Source: Streptomyces sp. Isolate_45
Lineage (GTDB): Bacteria; Actinomycetota; Actinomycetes; Streptomycetales; Streptomycetaceae
Length of the DNA stretch: 64,000 nucleotides
NCBI RefSeq assembly: GCF_024721315.2
Contig: NZ_JANFAK020000001.1
Location: 62,001-126,000 of the forward strand
Direction: 5' to 3'
A program made the position numbers and the translations under genes. This document shows positions 8,825 through 17,697 of the stretch, one piece after another; the stretch's first letter is position 1, and each line of letters starts with the position of its first letter. The notes under the pieces are model-generated. The model had not been told where the DNA came from. It saw only the letters and a program-made list of their open reading frames with translations, and did not search any database.

Positions 8825-8840
8825 TGTGACTCAAGTCACA
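8825..8840. promoter_or_regulatory. Perfect-arm palindrome upstream of cdgB (Crp-like site)
   Basis: TGTGACTCAAGTCACA has perfect 7-bp arms (TGTGACT / AGTCACA) around a 2-bp centre. It fits the classical CRP pattern TGTGA-N6-TCACA and also GTG-N6-GNCAC. It lies about 127 bp upstream of the cdgB start and about 160 bp before the flavin reductase gene, so it could serve either direction. A BldD site (TNAC-N5-GTNA) would need one more base in the centre. Confidence 0.5.
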
Positions 8841-9001
8841 TGAGATGAACAACAGGCCGGACAGGGGGCCTTGTTGAGTGGGAGCGCTCCCTGTCCTTCC
8901 CCGGAGCAAACGATACGCCCGGGCCTAGGCCGAGGGGCGGGGACGCGGCTCGGACCAGCGCCCGATGTGCGGCGCACAACGGTGGGACTAGCGTTCCCCA
9001 C

Positions 9002-9583
9002 GTGCCGAAAACGAGCCCGAGCCCCGTACCCCTGACCGCGCCGGAAGGCGGCACCCCTCATCCTGAGGGGGTGAGCAACGACGAGTTCCGGGCGGCCATG
9101 TCCCGGCTGGCGGCGGGCGTGTGCCTGATCACCGCGCACGAACCGGCCCTGACGGCGGACGGACCGCGCGGGGAGGACGTCGGCATGACCGCGACGGCCT
9201 TCATGTCCGTGTCCCTGGACCCGCCGCTGGTCCTGGTGAGCCTGCGCGAGGGCTCGCGGATGGACGACCTGCTGGCGGAGCAGCCGCTGTGGGCCGTGTC
9301 CGTCCTCGCGGACTCCCAGCTCCAGGTCGCGGGCCGGTTCGCGATGAAGGGCCGGATCAGCGACCGGCTGCTGTTCGAGGGCGTGCCGTGGGTGCGGGGC
9401 GAGGTCTCCGGTTCCCCGCTGCTGACGGGCGCGCTCGCCACGCTGGAGTGCCGTACGGAGTCCCGGGTCGAGGCGGGCGACCACACGCTGGTCATCGGCC
9501 GCGTCCTGACCGCCGCGCTGCCGGTCCCCGACGCGCCGCCCCTGACGCACTTCCGGGGCCGCTACCGGCACCTCGCGCCGTAG
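9002..9583 (+). CDS. Flavin reductase family protein (FMN-binding split barrel)
   Basis: 193 residues. The core matches flavin reductase-like split-barrel proteins that supply reduced flavin to monooxygenases: FRAAMSRLAAGVCLITA, GMTATAFMSVSLDPPLVLVSL, and the late LVIGRVLTA followed by LTHFRGRYRHL. The start is GTG 9002; GTG 9071 (VSNDEF) is an alternative, since homologous proteins begin near that point. It stands alone between cdgB (divergent) and arfB (convergent), with no monooxygenase gene beside it. Confidence 0.88.
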   Translation: MPKTSPSPVPLTAPEGGTPHPEGVSNDEFRAAMSRLAAGVCLITAHEPALTADGPRGEDVGMTATAFMSVSLDPPLVLVSLREGSRMDDLLAEQPLWAVSVLADSQLQVAGRFAMKGRISDRLLFEGVPWVRGEVSGSPLLTGALATLECRTESRVEAGDHTLVIGRVLTAALPVPDAPPLTHFRGRYRHLAP

Positions 9584-9626
9584 CGGGCGACGGCCCCGAC
9601 CCCGGCCCCGGAGGGGCGTTGCGCTC

Positions 9627-10052
9627 CTACCAGTCCCGGCCGGTGCGGCCGCGCTTCGTCTCGCCGCGGGCCTTCTTCTCCCGCAGGCGCCGCTCGTTGA
9701 TGCCGCGCGGGATCCTCGTCGCCCGGCGGGCCTTCGGCGGCGGGGCCGTGGCCTCCGCCAGCAGCGAGGCCAGCCTGACCAGCGCCATCTCCCGGTTGCG
9801 CAGCTGCGAGCGGTGCTCGGAGGCCCGCACGGTCACCACGCCGTCGACCAGGCGGGACGCGAGCCGCTCCAGCGCCCGCTCCTTCCACACGTCCGGCAGG
9901 GCCTTGGTGGCGGCCACGTCGAACAGCAGCTCCACCCGGGAGTCCGAGGTGTTCACGTGCTGCCCGCCCGGCCCGGAGGAACGCGAGAACCGCCAGGCGA
10001 GCTCCGACTCGGGGAGCACGACAGAACCGCGGATGACATAGGGACCAGGCAT
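9627..10052 (-). CDS. arfB: Alternative ribosome-rescue factor / peptidyl-tRNA hydrolase ArfB
   Basis: 141 residues with the release-factor catalytic loop SGPGGQHVNTSDSRVELLFDV (GGQ near residue 28) and the conserved LNRE-like helix (HRSQLRNREMALVRL). The C-terminal tail is very basic (RRATRIPRGINERRLREKKAR), as needed to enter the mRNA channel of stalled ribosomes. These are the marks of ArfB/YaeJ, which frees ribosomes stuck on non-stop mRNA. I start at ATG 10052 (MPGPYVIRG) since this aligns with known ArfB N-termini; GTG 10088 would add 12 residues. Confidence 0.9.
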   Translation of the reverse strand: MPGPYVIRGSVVLPESELAWRFSRSSGPGGQHVNTSDSRVELLFDVAATKALPDVWKERALERLASRLVDGVVTVRASEHRSQLRNREMALVRLASLLAEATAPPPKARRATRIPRGINERRLREKKARGETKRGRTGRDW

Positions 10053-10204
10053 GCCCCCTATGATCCGTGCCCGCGGCCGGTCCGTCACTCACATTTCACG
10101 GAGCGACTCGCCCGGGAACCCCGCGGGTACCCGGGCGCGTTAGAGAAGTCAGCGGTACTTTGACCGCCTGTACGTGCGTACTGGATGAGGAAAGGGACAA
10201 TCCC

Positions 10205-10780
10205 ATGGCTGTCAGCCTGTCCAAGGGCGGCAACGTCTCGCTCTCGAAGGAGGCCCCCGGCCTCGCTGCCGTCACGGTCGGCCTCGGCTGGGACACCCGC
10301 ACCACCACCGGTGTGGACTTCGACCTCGACGCGTCGGCCATCGCGGTGAACGCGACGGGCAAGGTCGTCTCCGACGGCCACTTCGTCTTCTTCAACAACA
10401 AGTCCACCCCGGACCAGACCATCGTCCACACCGGTGACAACCGCACCGGCGAGGGCGCGGGCGACGACGAGGCCATCAACGTCAACCTCGCGGGCCTCCC
10501 CGCCGACGTCGACAAGATCGTCTTCCCGGTCTCCATCTACGACGCCGAGTCCCGCAGCCAGAACTTCGGCCAGGTCCGCAACGCGTACATCCGCGTCGTG
10601 AACCAGGCCGGCGGCACCGAGATCGCGCGCTACGACCTCTCCGAGGACGCGGCCACCGAGACCGCCATGGTCTTCGGCGAGCTCTACCGCAGCGGCGCCG
10701 AGTGGAAGTTCCGCGCGGTCGGCCAGGGCTACGCCTCCGGCCTCACCGGCATCGCCCAGGACTTCGGCGTCAACGTCTGA
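10205..10780 (+). CDS. TerD-family tellurium resistance / stress protein
   Basis: 191 residues, a complete TerD domain: [40 protein letters not shown], and the calcium-binding [18 protein letters not shown] stretch, ending with the [12 protein letters not shown] block. TerD-like proteins are small acidic calcium-binding proteins of the ter stress system; several stand-alone copies are usual in Streptomyces. Start ATG 10205 follows GAGGAAAGGGAC. No other ter genes are next to it, so it is a stand-alone copy. Confidence 0.93.
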   Translation: MAVSLSKGGNVSLSKEAPGLAAVTVGLGWDTRTTTGVDFDLDASAIAVNATGKVVSDGHFVFFNNKSTPDQTIVHTGDNRTGEGAGDDEAINVNLAGLPADVDKIVFPVSIYDAESRSQNFGQVRNAYIRVVNQAGGTEIARYDLSEDAATETAMVFGELYRSGAEWKFRAVGQGYASGLTGIAQDFGVNV

Positions 10781-10919
10781 CGAACGGCGTCCCGAGTCGA
10801 CCGCCGGACGTTCGACCGTCCGGCGGCCCGACGTCCGACCGGACTCCGGTCGACGGCATAGCCGCTGGTGAAGCCCCCTCCCCACCGTCCGGGGCGGGGG
10901 CTTCGCTACCGTTCCACAG

Positions 10920-11453
10920 GTGATCCTCCAACCGCTCGTCCCCGTGGACGGCGCCCTGCCCGGGCCGGTCCTCACCGAAATCGCCACGCTCTACGCGACG
11001 AACCACGCGTTCTTCGAGATCAGCGGCGACTTCCCCGACCCCGCCCGCATCACCGTCGAACAGGTCGCGGCCTCCCTCGCCGACGAACTCGCCCACGACG
11101 GCGCCGAAGTGCTGCTGGCCCGCTCCGCCGGCCGCCTCGTCGGCCTGGCCGTGACCCTCGACCGGCATCCCGATCCGGCGTCCGAGGACCCGGACCCGTG
11201 GATCGGTCTGCTGCTCATCGACTCCACCGCGCACCGCGCGGGCCACGGCCGTTCCGTCGCCACCGCCGTCGAGGACCGCTTCCGCGCCGCGGGACGGACC
11301 GGCGTCCGGCTCGCCGTCCTCGAAGCGAACACCAAGGCGCTCGCCTTCTGGCAGGCCCAGGGATACACGGTCCTGCGCCACGCCAAGGACCGCGAACTGG
11401 GCCGCCCCTGCACCGTGATGCGCAAGGCCCTGACACCGGACGCGGGGGCGTGA
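10920..11453 (+). CDS. GNAT-family N-acetyltransferase
   Basis: 177 residues starting at GTG 10920. The acetyl-CoA fold is seen from LLARSAGRLVGLAVTL (beta 4-like strand), through the pyrophosphate loop IDSTAHRAGHGRSVATAVEDRF, to LAVLEANTKALAFWQAQGYTVL near the end, a classic GNAT terminus. The acceptor is unknown. It lies between terD (same strand, 139 bp gap) and a convergent peptidase gene. Confidence 0.85.
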   Translation: MILQPLVPVDGALPGPVLTEIATLYATNHAFFEISGDFPDPARITVEQVAASLADELAHDGAEVLLARSAGRLVGLAVTLDRHPDPASEDPDPWIGLLLIDSTAHRAGHGRSVATAVEDRFRAAGRTGVRLAVLEANTKALAFWQAQGYTVLRHAKDRELGRPCTVMRKALTPDAGA

Positions 11454-11477
11454 CCGGCGGCTGAGCAGGGGGTGCGA

Positions 11478-12902
11478 CTACGGGGCCCCGGGGCGGTCCT
11501 CGCCGTACAGCCACACGTCCCAGACCTTCTTCAGGTCGTGTCCCGTGTGCCGCTGCGCGTACGCCGTGAAGTCCGCGGTGCTCGCGTTCCCGTGCCGGTG
11601 GTCGGCGGCCCAGCCGCGCAGCAGGGCGAAGAACTTCTCGTCGCCGACCTCCTGCCGGATCCGGTGCAGCACCATCGCGCCCCGCACGTACACCGGATCA
11701 CCCGAGATGTGCTCCGGCCCCGGTGGCGCGGCCGGCGGGAAGGCGTCCCACTCCGAGTCGGCGGCCTGGTCGACGGAGGTGTCACCGTCGAGGATGGCCT
11801 GGAAGCGGCGCTGCGCGGTCGGGCCGCCGTGCTCCTCGGCCCACATCCACTCGGCGTAGGTGGCGAAGCCCTCGTTCAGCCACATGTCCTTCCAGGACTT
11901 GGGCGAGACCGAGTTGCCGAACCACTGGTGGGCCAGCTCGTGGAGGATGAGGTTCTCGTCGGGCGCCCCGGGATAGACGGGCTTGGTCTGCGTCTCCAGC
12001 GCGTACCCGAGGGTCCCGCCCGGCAGCACGATCGTGCCGACGGAGGCGAAGGGGTACGGGCCGAACTTCGCGCTGCCCCACTCCACGATCTCCGGCAGCC
12101 GCGCCAGCGCGGGCGCGCTCTTCTGCGCCTCCTCGGGCGTCACCGCGTTGTAGACGGGGATGCCCGAGGGGGTCCGGCCGGTCGTGACGTCGAACTTCCC
12201 GATGGCGGCGGTCGCCAGGTAACTGGCCATCGGCTCGGCGCTGTGCCAGACGAACTCCGTCCGCCCGTCCGCCACGTCCGTACGCGAACGCAACGCGCCG
12301 TTGGACACCGCCTCGTAACCCTTGGGGACGGTCAGCGCGATGTCGTAGGTGGCCTTGTCGCCGGGGTGGTGGTTCCCCGGGAACCAGCCCATCGACCCGA
12401 TCGGCTCCCCGACGCCGACCGCCCCGTCGGCCGTCGCGATCCAGCCCTCCTCGGAGCCGTCGGGATCCACCACGGGCTTGGGCCGGCCGGAGTAGTCGAT
12501 CTCCGTGCGGAAGACCTCGCCCTTCTTCAGGTCCTTCGCGGGCCGCACCGTCAGCTCGGTGCCGCTCCGGTTGTAGCGGGCTCCGGTGCCCTGCACGTCC
12601 ACGCCTTCGACCTTGAGGCCGCTGAAGTCCAGATTGAAGGAGCTGAGCCCCTGCTCGGCGCGGGCGGTGATGACGGCCGTGCCGTGCAGCTGCCCGTCGG
12701 CGGGGTCGTAGGCGAGGTCGAGGTCGTAGTGCTCGACCTGGTAGCCGCCGTTGCCCGCCCGGGGGAAGAACGGGTCGCGGACCCCGGACGCGCCGGGCCG
12801 CCCCTGCACCGTGGAGCCCGTACACCCCGTGGCCAGGACGGCGACGGAGAGGACGGCTGCGACGGTGGGGGCGGCGAGGCGGGTGAGCCGGGGGTGTTCC
12901 AC
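11478..12902 (-). CDS. M1-family zinc metallopeptidase, lipoprotein
   Basis: 474 residues from GTG 12902. The N-terminus is a lipoprotein signal with lipobox LATGC (Cys27), placing the enzyme outside the membrane. The gluzincin motif HELAHQWFGN is near residue 318, followed by the third zinc ligand in NEGFATYAEW, and the M1 exopeptidase region (here GTLGYALETQTKP rather than canonical GAMEN) lies just before. This is the shorter M1 form without the large C-terminal armadillo domain. Expected role: aminopeptidase trimming peptides at the cell surface. Confidence 0.92.
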   Translation of the reverse strand: MEHPRLTRLAAPTVAAVLSVAVLATGCTGSTVQGRPGASGVRDPFFPRAGNGGYQVEHYDLDLAYDPADGQLHGTAVITARAEQGLSSFNLDFSGLKVEGVDVQGTGARYNRSGTELTVRPAKDLKKGEVFRTEIDYSGRPKPVVDPDGSEEGWIATADGAVGVGEPIGSMGWFPGNHHPGDKATYDIALTVPKGYEAVSNGALRSRTDVADGRTEFVWHSAEPMASYLATAAIGKFDVTTGRTPSGIPVYNAVTPEEAQKSAPALARLPEIVEWGSAKFGPYPFASVGTIVLPGGTLGYALETQTKPVYPGAPDENLILHELAHQWFGNSVSPKSWKDMWLNEGFATYAEWMWAEEHGGPTAQRRFQAILDGDTSVDQAADSEWDAFPPAAPPGPEHISGDPVYVRGAMVLHRIRQEVGDEKFFALLRGWAADHRHGNASTADFTAYAQRHTGHDLKKVWDVWLYGEDRPGAP

Positions 12903-12950
12903 GGACTCGATCCTAAGCGCGGGCGCGGGGGCCCGGCCGGGAGCCGTGGA

Positions 12951-13511
12951 CTACTTGTCCAGGGCGTCGACACCGGCCTTGGCGAACTTCTCGTCCAGGT
13001 CACCGCTCGGGGCACCGGCCACGCCGACGCCGGCGACCGGGGCGCCCTTGAACTGGACCGGGGTGCCGCCGCCGAGGAACAGGGTGCCCGGGATGTCCTT
13101 CAGGTTCGGGGTCTGCGCGAGGCGGCCCGCGAGGACGGAGGTCGGGGCGTTCCAGGACACGGCGGTGTAGGCCTTGCGCTGCGCGGACTCGTAGGACTGC
13201 GGGCCCGCGCCGTCGCCGCGCAGGGTGACGATGGTGTTGCCGTTGCGGTCGACCACCGCGACCGTCACCTTCTGGTTCTCCTTCGCGGCGGCCTGCAGCG
13301 CGGCCTGGGCGGCGCGGGACGCGGCTTCGACGGTGAGGTGCGTCGAGGTGGTGAAGTTCTTGTCGTCGCTCTTCTTCGCGGCGGGCGCGGCGGCCTCGGC
13401 GGAGGCGGGGGCGGACGCGGGGGTCGCGCTCGCGCTGACGGCACCGAACGTCCCGGCACCGAGGGCGAGGGCGAGGGCGGTACCGGTGAGGACGCGGGTG
13501 CGGGTGTTCAT
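12951..13511 (-). CDS. hbpS: Extracellular haem-binding sensor protein HbpS (GlcG/HbpS family)
   Basis: 186 residues: signal peptide (1 to about 30, ending ASA), an Ala/Pro-rich linker, then the HbpS/GlcG domain (about 55-186) with TVEAASRAAQAALQAA, VTVAVVDRNGNTIVTLRGDGA and the LPxF-like GTLFLGGGTPVQFKGAPVAGVGV segment. In S. reticuli, HbpS binds haem and interacts with the sensor kinase SenS to signal oxidative stress. That pairing is preserved here: senS-senR lie divergently next to it. The leader has R-T-R, not a strict twin arginine. Ribosome site AGGAG precedes ATG 13511. Confidence 0.92.
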   Translation of the reverse strand: MNTRTRVLTGTALALALGAGTFGAVSASATPASAPASAEAAAPAAKKSDDKNFTTSTHLTVEAASRAAQAALQAAAKENQKVTVAVVDRNGNTIVTLRGDGAGPQSYESAQRKAYTAVSWNAPTSVLAGRLAQTPNLKDIPGTLFLGGGTPVQFKGAPVAGVGVAGAPSGDLDEKFAKAGVDALDK

Positions 13512-13707
13512 GTCTGCTCCTGGTGGTGGGAGGGGCGGGCGCCGGCTGGCTCGTTCTCCGCTGCTTCAAGACTCGACCCGGAACCGCCCCCGCCCCGTCG
13601 CCGTACCGGCTCCCGACGGCCACCGCACCGGCTGACCCGGGGGTCAACCGATCGGCCGATGCGCCACCCCCCTCGGCCCGGTTCTCCTGGTCGGTACCGC
13701 CCGACCG

Positions 13708-13931
13708 GCACCGCCCGGACGCCACCGCCTGAGCGGCACCGCCCGGACGCGACCGCCTGGGCGGGACGGCCCGGACGCCACCGCCTGGGCAGGACCGCCC
13801 GGACGCCACCGCCTGAGCGGGACCGCCCGGACGCCACCACCTGAGCGGGACCGCCCGGACGCCACCGCCTGAGCGGGACCGCCCGGACGCCACCACCTGA
13901 GCGGGACCGCCCGGACGCCACCACCTGGGCA
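13708..13931. repeat. Eight tandem copies of a 28-bp unit in the hbpS-senS intergenic region
   Basis: Starting at 13708, eight back-to-back 28-bp units run to 13931, each built as GGACCGCCCGGACGCCACC then (G/A)CCTG(A/G)GC(G/A). The first two are the most diverged; units 4 and 6 are identical, and so are 5 and 7. A ninth, degenerate copy begins at 13932. Since 28 is not a multiple of three, any reading frame would rotate, so this is not a coding repeat. It fills much of the 616-bp gap between the divergent hbpS and senS genes; I see nothing else definite in the rest of that gap. Confidence 0.9.
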
Positions 13932-14160
13932 GGACCGCCCGGGTTGGCCTCCGGGCGCGACCGCCTGAGCGACACGCCGCCTTCCCGACCCGGGCGGAAC
14001 CGGTCGCCGGGGCCCGGGGCCCCGGAGCCCGCAGTCCGGGGTCCGGGGTCCAGGCCCCGGGCCCCGGGCCGCCGCCCCGCCGGGGCGAGGCCCGCCCCGT
14101 CCCCCGCCCGGCCAGGGCAGGGGCAAGATGGATACCACCCCCAGCCCCAGGAGCCCCGCC

Positions 14161-15447
14161 GTGAGCCACATTCCGCGGCCGCACCCCGCCTCCGGTGCCG
14201 ATGCCGGTGCCGGTGCCGGTGCAGATCCAGACACCCGCGCCCTGGCCACCGTCATGCACGCGGCGTTCTTCCTCCTCCTCGGCGCGTCGGTGGCCCGTTT
14301 CCTCCTGCGTCACCCCGGCGAGCCCCGCACCCCCTGGGTCCTCGCCCTCAGCATCGCGCTGTCCCTGCTGTACGTCCTCGGCCCCGTCGTCGGAGCCACC
14401 CGCACGCCCGGCCCCCTCGACCGCGGCACCACAGGGACCGTCACCCGCCCGCCCGGTCGGGGCCGGCAGGCCACCGGTCCGACCCTGCGCCGGCGGATCT
14501 GGCTCGGCCTGGTGGTCGCGACCTGGGTGGTGCTGGTGGTCCTCGCGCCGAGCTTCGCCTGGTGCGCCGTACCGCTGTTCTTCACCGCCCTGCGCACCCT
14601 CCCCCCGCGCGCCGCGATCGTCCTGGTCGCCCTGCTCACGGCGTTCGTCGTCGCCGCGCAGGTGCGGCTGTCCACGACCTTCGACCCGAACCTGTTCCTC
14701 GCCCCACCCGCCGTGGCCGCGCTCGCCACCGCCGTCTTCGTCCACATGGAGCGCCAGACGCAGGCCCAGCGCGCGCTCATCGACGACCTGATCCGGACCC
14801 GCCGCGAGCTGGCCGCCACCGAACGCCGCGAGGGCACCCTCGCCGAGCGGCAGCGGCTGTCCATGGAGATCCACGACACCCTGGCGCAGCACCTGTCCAG
14901 CCAACAGATGCTGCTCCAGGCCGCCGACCGGACCTGGGAGAGCGACCCGGGCACCGCCCGCGCGCACGTCCGTACCGCCACCGACATCACCGCGCGCGGC
15001 CTGGCCGAGGCACGCCGCCTCGTGCACGACCTGGCCCCGCCCGAGCTGGAGAACGGTGCGGGCCTCGCCGACGCCCTGCGCGCCCTGGACGCCGGCCCGG
15101 ACATCGCCGTCCGCTTCCACCTGGAGGGCACCGCGGCGCCGCTCCCGGACCGCGCCGAATCCGCGCTCCTGCGCATCGCCCAGGGCGCCCTGTCCAACAT
15201 CCGCGAGCACTCGGGCGCGCGTACGGCGGCCCTCACCCTGAGCTTCCTCGGCGACCAGGTCGTCCTGGACATCGCCGACGACGGCGACGGTTTCACGGAG
15301 CCCCGCAGCGCCGGCCCCGACCGCGGCCACGGCCTCCCGGCGATCCGCGCCCGCGTGCGCCAGCTCGGCGGGACCCTCACCATCGAATCGACCCCGGGCG
15401 AGGGCACCGTCCTCTCGGCCTCGATCCCCCTGGAGCCCACAGGATGA
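14161..15447 (+). CDS. senS: Sensor histidine kinase SenS
   Basis: 428 residues from GTG 14161, which has AGGAG seven bases upstream; ATG 14128 would add 11 residues. The first 200 residues are hydrophobic with about five membrane segments (for example MHAAFFLLLGASVARFLL and LVVATWVVLVVLAPSFAW). The HisKA_3 motif RQRLSMEIHDTLAQHLSSQ places the phospho-His near residue 238, and an HATPase domain follows (NIREHSGA, DIADDGDGF, GHGLPAIRARV). It belongs to the HbpS-SenS-SenR redox/haem sensing system, its stop overlapping the senR start. Confidence 0.9.
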   Translation: MSHIPRPHPASGADAGAGAGADPDTRALATVMHAAFFLLLGASVARFLLRHPGEPRTPWVLALSIALSLLYVLGPVVGATRTPGPLDRGTTGTVTRPPGRGRQATGPTLRRRIWLGLVVATWVVLVVLAPSFAWCAVPLFFTALRTLPPRAAIVLVALLTAFVVAAQVRLSTTFDPNLFLAPPAVAALATAVFVHMERQTQAQRALIDDLIRTRRELAATERREGTLAERQRLSMEIHDTLAQHLSSQQMLLQAADRTWESDPGTARAHVRTATDITARGLAEARRLVHDLAPPELENGAGLADALRALDAGPDIAVRFHLEGTAAPLPDRAESALLRIAQGALSNIREHSGARTAALTLSFLGDQVVLDIADDGDGFTEPRSAGPDRGHGLPAIRARVRQLGGTLTIESTPGEGTVLSASIPLEPTG

Positions 15448-16067
15448 CGACGATCCTCCTCTGCGACGACCACGTAGTGGTCCGCGCCGGCCTGCTCGCC
15501 CTGCTGGGCAGCGAGCCGGACATCGAGGTGCTCGGCGAGGCGGGCAGCGGCGAGGAGGCGGTGGCACTGGCCGCGAAACTCCGCCCGGACGTCGTCCTGA
15601 TGGACCTCCAGCTGGGCGAGGGCATCGACGGGGTCGAAGCCACGCGCCGCATCACGGCCCTGCCCGACCCCCCGTACGTCCTGGTCCTCACCACGTACGA
15701 CACGGACGCCGACATCACCCGCGCCATCGGCGCCGGCGCCACCGGCTACCTCCTCAAGGCGGAACGGCCCGAGGAGCTCTTCGCCGCCATCCACTCGGCG
15801 GCGGCGGGCCGTACGACGCTCTCCGCGCCGGTCGCGAGCCGGGTCATGGCCCACATGCGCGGCTCCCGACCCACCCTCACGGACCGGGAACTGGACATCC
15901 TGGGCCAGCTGGCCCGCGGCCTCGGCAACCGCGACATCGCCCGCGCCCTGTTCATCAGCGAGGCCACCGTCAAGACCCACCTGGGCCGCATCTACGACAA
16001 ACTCGGCGTCGACACCCGCGCGGGCGCCGTGGCGGTGGCCAAGGAACAACGCCTCCTGCCGTCCTGA
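15444..16067 (+). CDS. senR: LuxR/NarL-type response regulator SenR
   Basis: 207 residues. Receiver domain (1-120): acidic pair DD at 8-9 (ILLCDDHVVVRAG), phospho-acceptor Asp near 53 in VVLMDLQLG, Thr in VLTTYDTD and Lys in YLLKAERPEEL. LuxR-type HTH at the C-terminus (LTDRELDILGQLARGLGNR ... EATVKTHLGRIYDKLG). ATG 15444 overlaps the senS stop (ATGA), so the kinase and regulator are translated together. In S. reticuli SenR controls catalase-peroxidase and hbpS; the same role is inferred here. Confidence 0.92.
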   Translation: MTTILLCDDHVVVRAGLLALLGSEPDIEVLGEAGSGEEAVALAAKLRPDVVLMDLQLGEGIDGVEATRRITALPDPPYVLVLTTYDTDADITRAIGAGATGYLLKAERPEELFAAIHSAAAGRTTLSAPVASRVMAHMRGSRPTLTDRELDILGQLARGLGNRDIARALFISEATVKTHLGRIYDKLGVDTRAGAVAVAKEQRLLPS

Positions 16068-16346
16068 GCGGGGGCGCGGTACCGGGCCGGACACACACGG
16101 GCCCCCGCCCCCGCCTCACGCCCCCACCCCACGGCCTCCCCCATGCCCTCCCCCGCGGCGACCGGCAGCAGCCGGTACTCCGCCCCCTCCCCCCTCCCCT
16201 CGGCACCCACCTCACATCGCCGCCACGGACCTCCACGCCCCCGCCGCCCCGGAGGCCGCCCGGGTCGCCGCCGCCCGGACGGCCGTCAACGTCCGCTGAC
16301 GCCACCCGGGCGCCGGGGGAGCCGCAGCCGTGACACCATCGGGTAC

Positions 16347-16850
16347 GTGCTCGACATCGGCTACTCCCTCTCCCGGCGCTTCCCGGACCCCCCGCAGACC
16401 GACTACCGGTCGGCGGACATCCGTACCCTGCGCCACGACCTCTTCTGCGGTGACGTCTACCTCGCCGACACCGACAAGGACCGGGAAGTATCCACAGCCT
16501 GGGGATGGGTGCCCGTCCTGGACTTCGCCTGGGCGCTCTGCGACATCGTCGAGAAGCTCGACGAGGACCCGCGCGGCAGCCGCTCCGCCAACCGCCAGTA
16601 CGCGGAGCTCGACTTCACCGAGTCCGCCGACCGGATGCTCTTCGAGCGCCGCTTCGGCTGGGTCGACATCGAAGCCGACTGGATGGCACCCGAAGAGGAC
16701 CCGATCACCTTCAGCCACCGCCTGCTGCGCCGCGAGGCCCGCGATTTCCTGCACGACCTGATCGCCGACCTCGTCGACATGCACGACGGCCTCGCCGACA
16801 ACCCGGTCATCTGGACCCTCCAGGCCCGCTTCCCCCGCGTCCCGGCCTAG
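16347..16850 (+). CDS. Conserved hypothetical protein
   Basis: 167 residues from GTG 16347 (VLDIGYSLSRRFPDPPQTDY); the frame is open further upstream, but that part is Pro/Arg-rich and unlike protein. Acidic and Trp-rich overall, with blocks GDVYLADTDKDREVSTAWGW, FTESADRMLFERRFGWVDIE and RREARDFLHDLIADLVDMHD. No signal peptide, membrane helix or recognisable catalytic motif. I do not recognise a function. It follows senR by 279 bp, a stretch in which I see no other gene. Confidence 0.7.
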   Translation: MLDIGYSLSRRFPDPPQTDYRSADIRTLRHDLFCGDVYLADTDKDREVSTAWGWVPVLDFAWALCDIVEKLDEDPRGSRSANRQYAELDFTESADRMLFERRFGWVDIEADWMAPEEDPITFSHRLLRREARDFLHDLIADLVDMHDGLADNPVIWTLQARFPRVPA

Positions 16851-16877
16851 GACCTGTCGTCAAACTCCCGCCCGCCC

Positions 16878-17558
16878 CTACCCCACCACCCGCAGCCCGA
16901 GCTGCGCCGCCAGTGCCGGGGCCAGGTCGAGCAGCTGTGCGGGGCTGATGACCGCTCCGGCCAGGGCGTCCACCCCGCGCGCGATGCCCAGTTCGGCGGC
17001 GTCCCGAAGGTCCACGTCCTTCATCCGGACCCCGCTGAAGTCGGCCCCGCGCAGCGTGCAGTCGCGGAACCCGACCCGTTCCAGCACCGCACCCCCGAAG
17101 TCCGGCTCCACGAGCACACAGCTCTCGAACACCACGTCCTTGAGCCGTGCCTTGCGCAGGTTCAGGTAGTCGATCTTCCCGCCCCGTACGAGGACCCGTT
17201 CCAGCACCGCCCCGTGCAGCTGCACCCCGCCCAGCCGGGCGTCCAGCAGCTCCACGTCCCGCAACGAGGCCTCCGACAGGTCGGTGCCCACGCCCCGGAC
17301 GCCCTCCAGCACCGCGTCCATGAACCGCGCCTTCGCCAGCCCTGCCTCGTCGAGCGCGCACCGCCGCAGCGCGCAGTCCATGAACCGCGCGCCGAACCCC
17401 TCCTGGCCCGCCAGGTCGAGGTCGGCGAACTCCAGCCCGTCGTAGTCCCCGTCCGGCTCCAGCGGACCGCCGTCCCACGCCGTCAGCCCGGGGAGCCTCA
17501 CCTCCGGCCGCCGCGCCGCCTTCACCGTCCCGTGCTGCTGCCCACCACTGCGTGCCAT
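16878..17558 (-). CDS. Pentapeptide-repeat protein
   Basis: 226 residues (start at ATG 17558; GTG 17576 would add six). From about residue 40 onward the chain shows A(D/N)LXX-type periodicity: LEFADLDLAGQEGFGARFMD, LRRCALDEAGLAKARFMDAV, LSEASLRDVELLDARLGGVQ, LRGADFSGVRMKDVDLRDA, which folds as a right-handed quadrilateral beta helix. Such proteins can mimic DNA and protect gyrase, but many have no known role. It lies convergent to the preceding hypothetical gene and just outside the left end of the integrative element. Confidence 0.88.
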   Translation of the reverse strand: MARSGGQQHGTVKAARRPEVRLPGLTAWDGGPLEPDGDYDGLEFADLDLAGQEGFGARFMDCALRRCALDEAGLAKARFMDAVLEGVRGVGTDLSEASLRDVELLDARLGGVQLHGAVLERVLVRGGKIDYLNLRKARLKDVVFESCVLVEPDFGGAVLERVGFRDCTLRGADFSGVRMKDVDLRDAAELGIARGVDALAGAVISPAQLLDLAPALAAQLGLRVVG

Positions 17559-17697
17559 CCCCCCATCCTGGCCCACCCCACCGACACCCGACCGGACCTC
17601 CAGGCCGACTCGACTCCACGGAACACCCGGACCCGGCCGTCGGGCGGCCGACCACCGGTTCGACCCGACCCAGGACGCGGTCCCCAGGCCGGTGCGC

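Noticed and set aside
8825..8840. BldD box before cdgB
   Set aside because: BldD sites have TNAC-N5-GTNA; here the centre is one base short, so a Crp-type site fits better. BldD is not excluded elsewhere in the region.
13708..13931. Possible CRISPR array from 28-bp repeats
   Set aside because: The units are strictly tandem with no spacers between them, and no cas genes are near.
13508..13975. Gly/Arg/Val-rich repeat protein on the reverse strand through the 28-bp repeats
   Set aside because: The 28-bp period rotates the frame; composition is that of antisense GC-rich DNA and the frame has no ribosome site.
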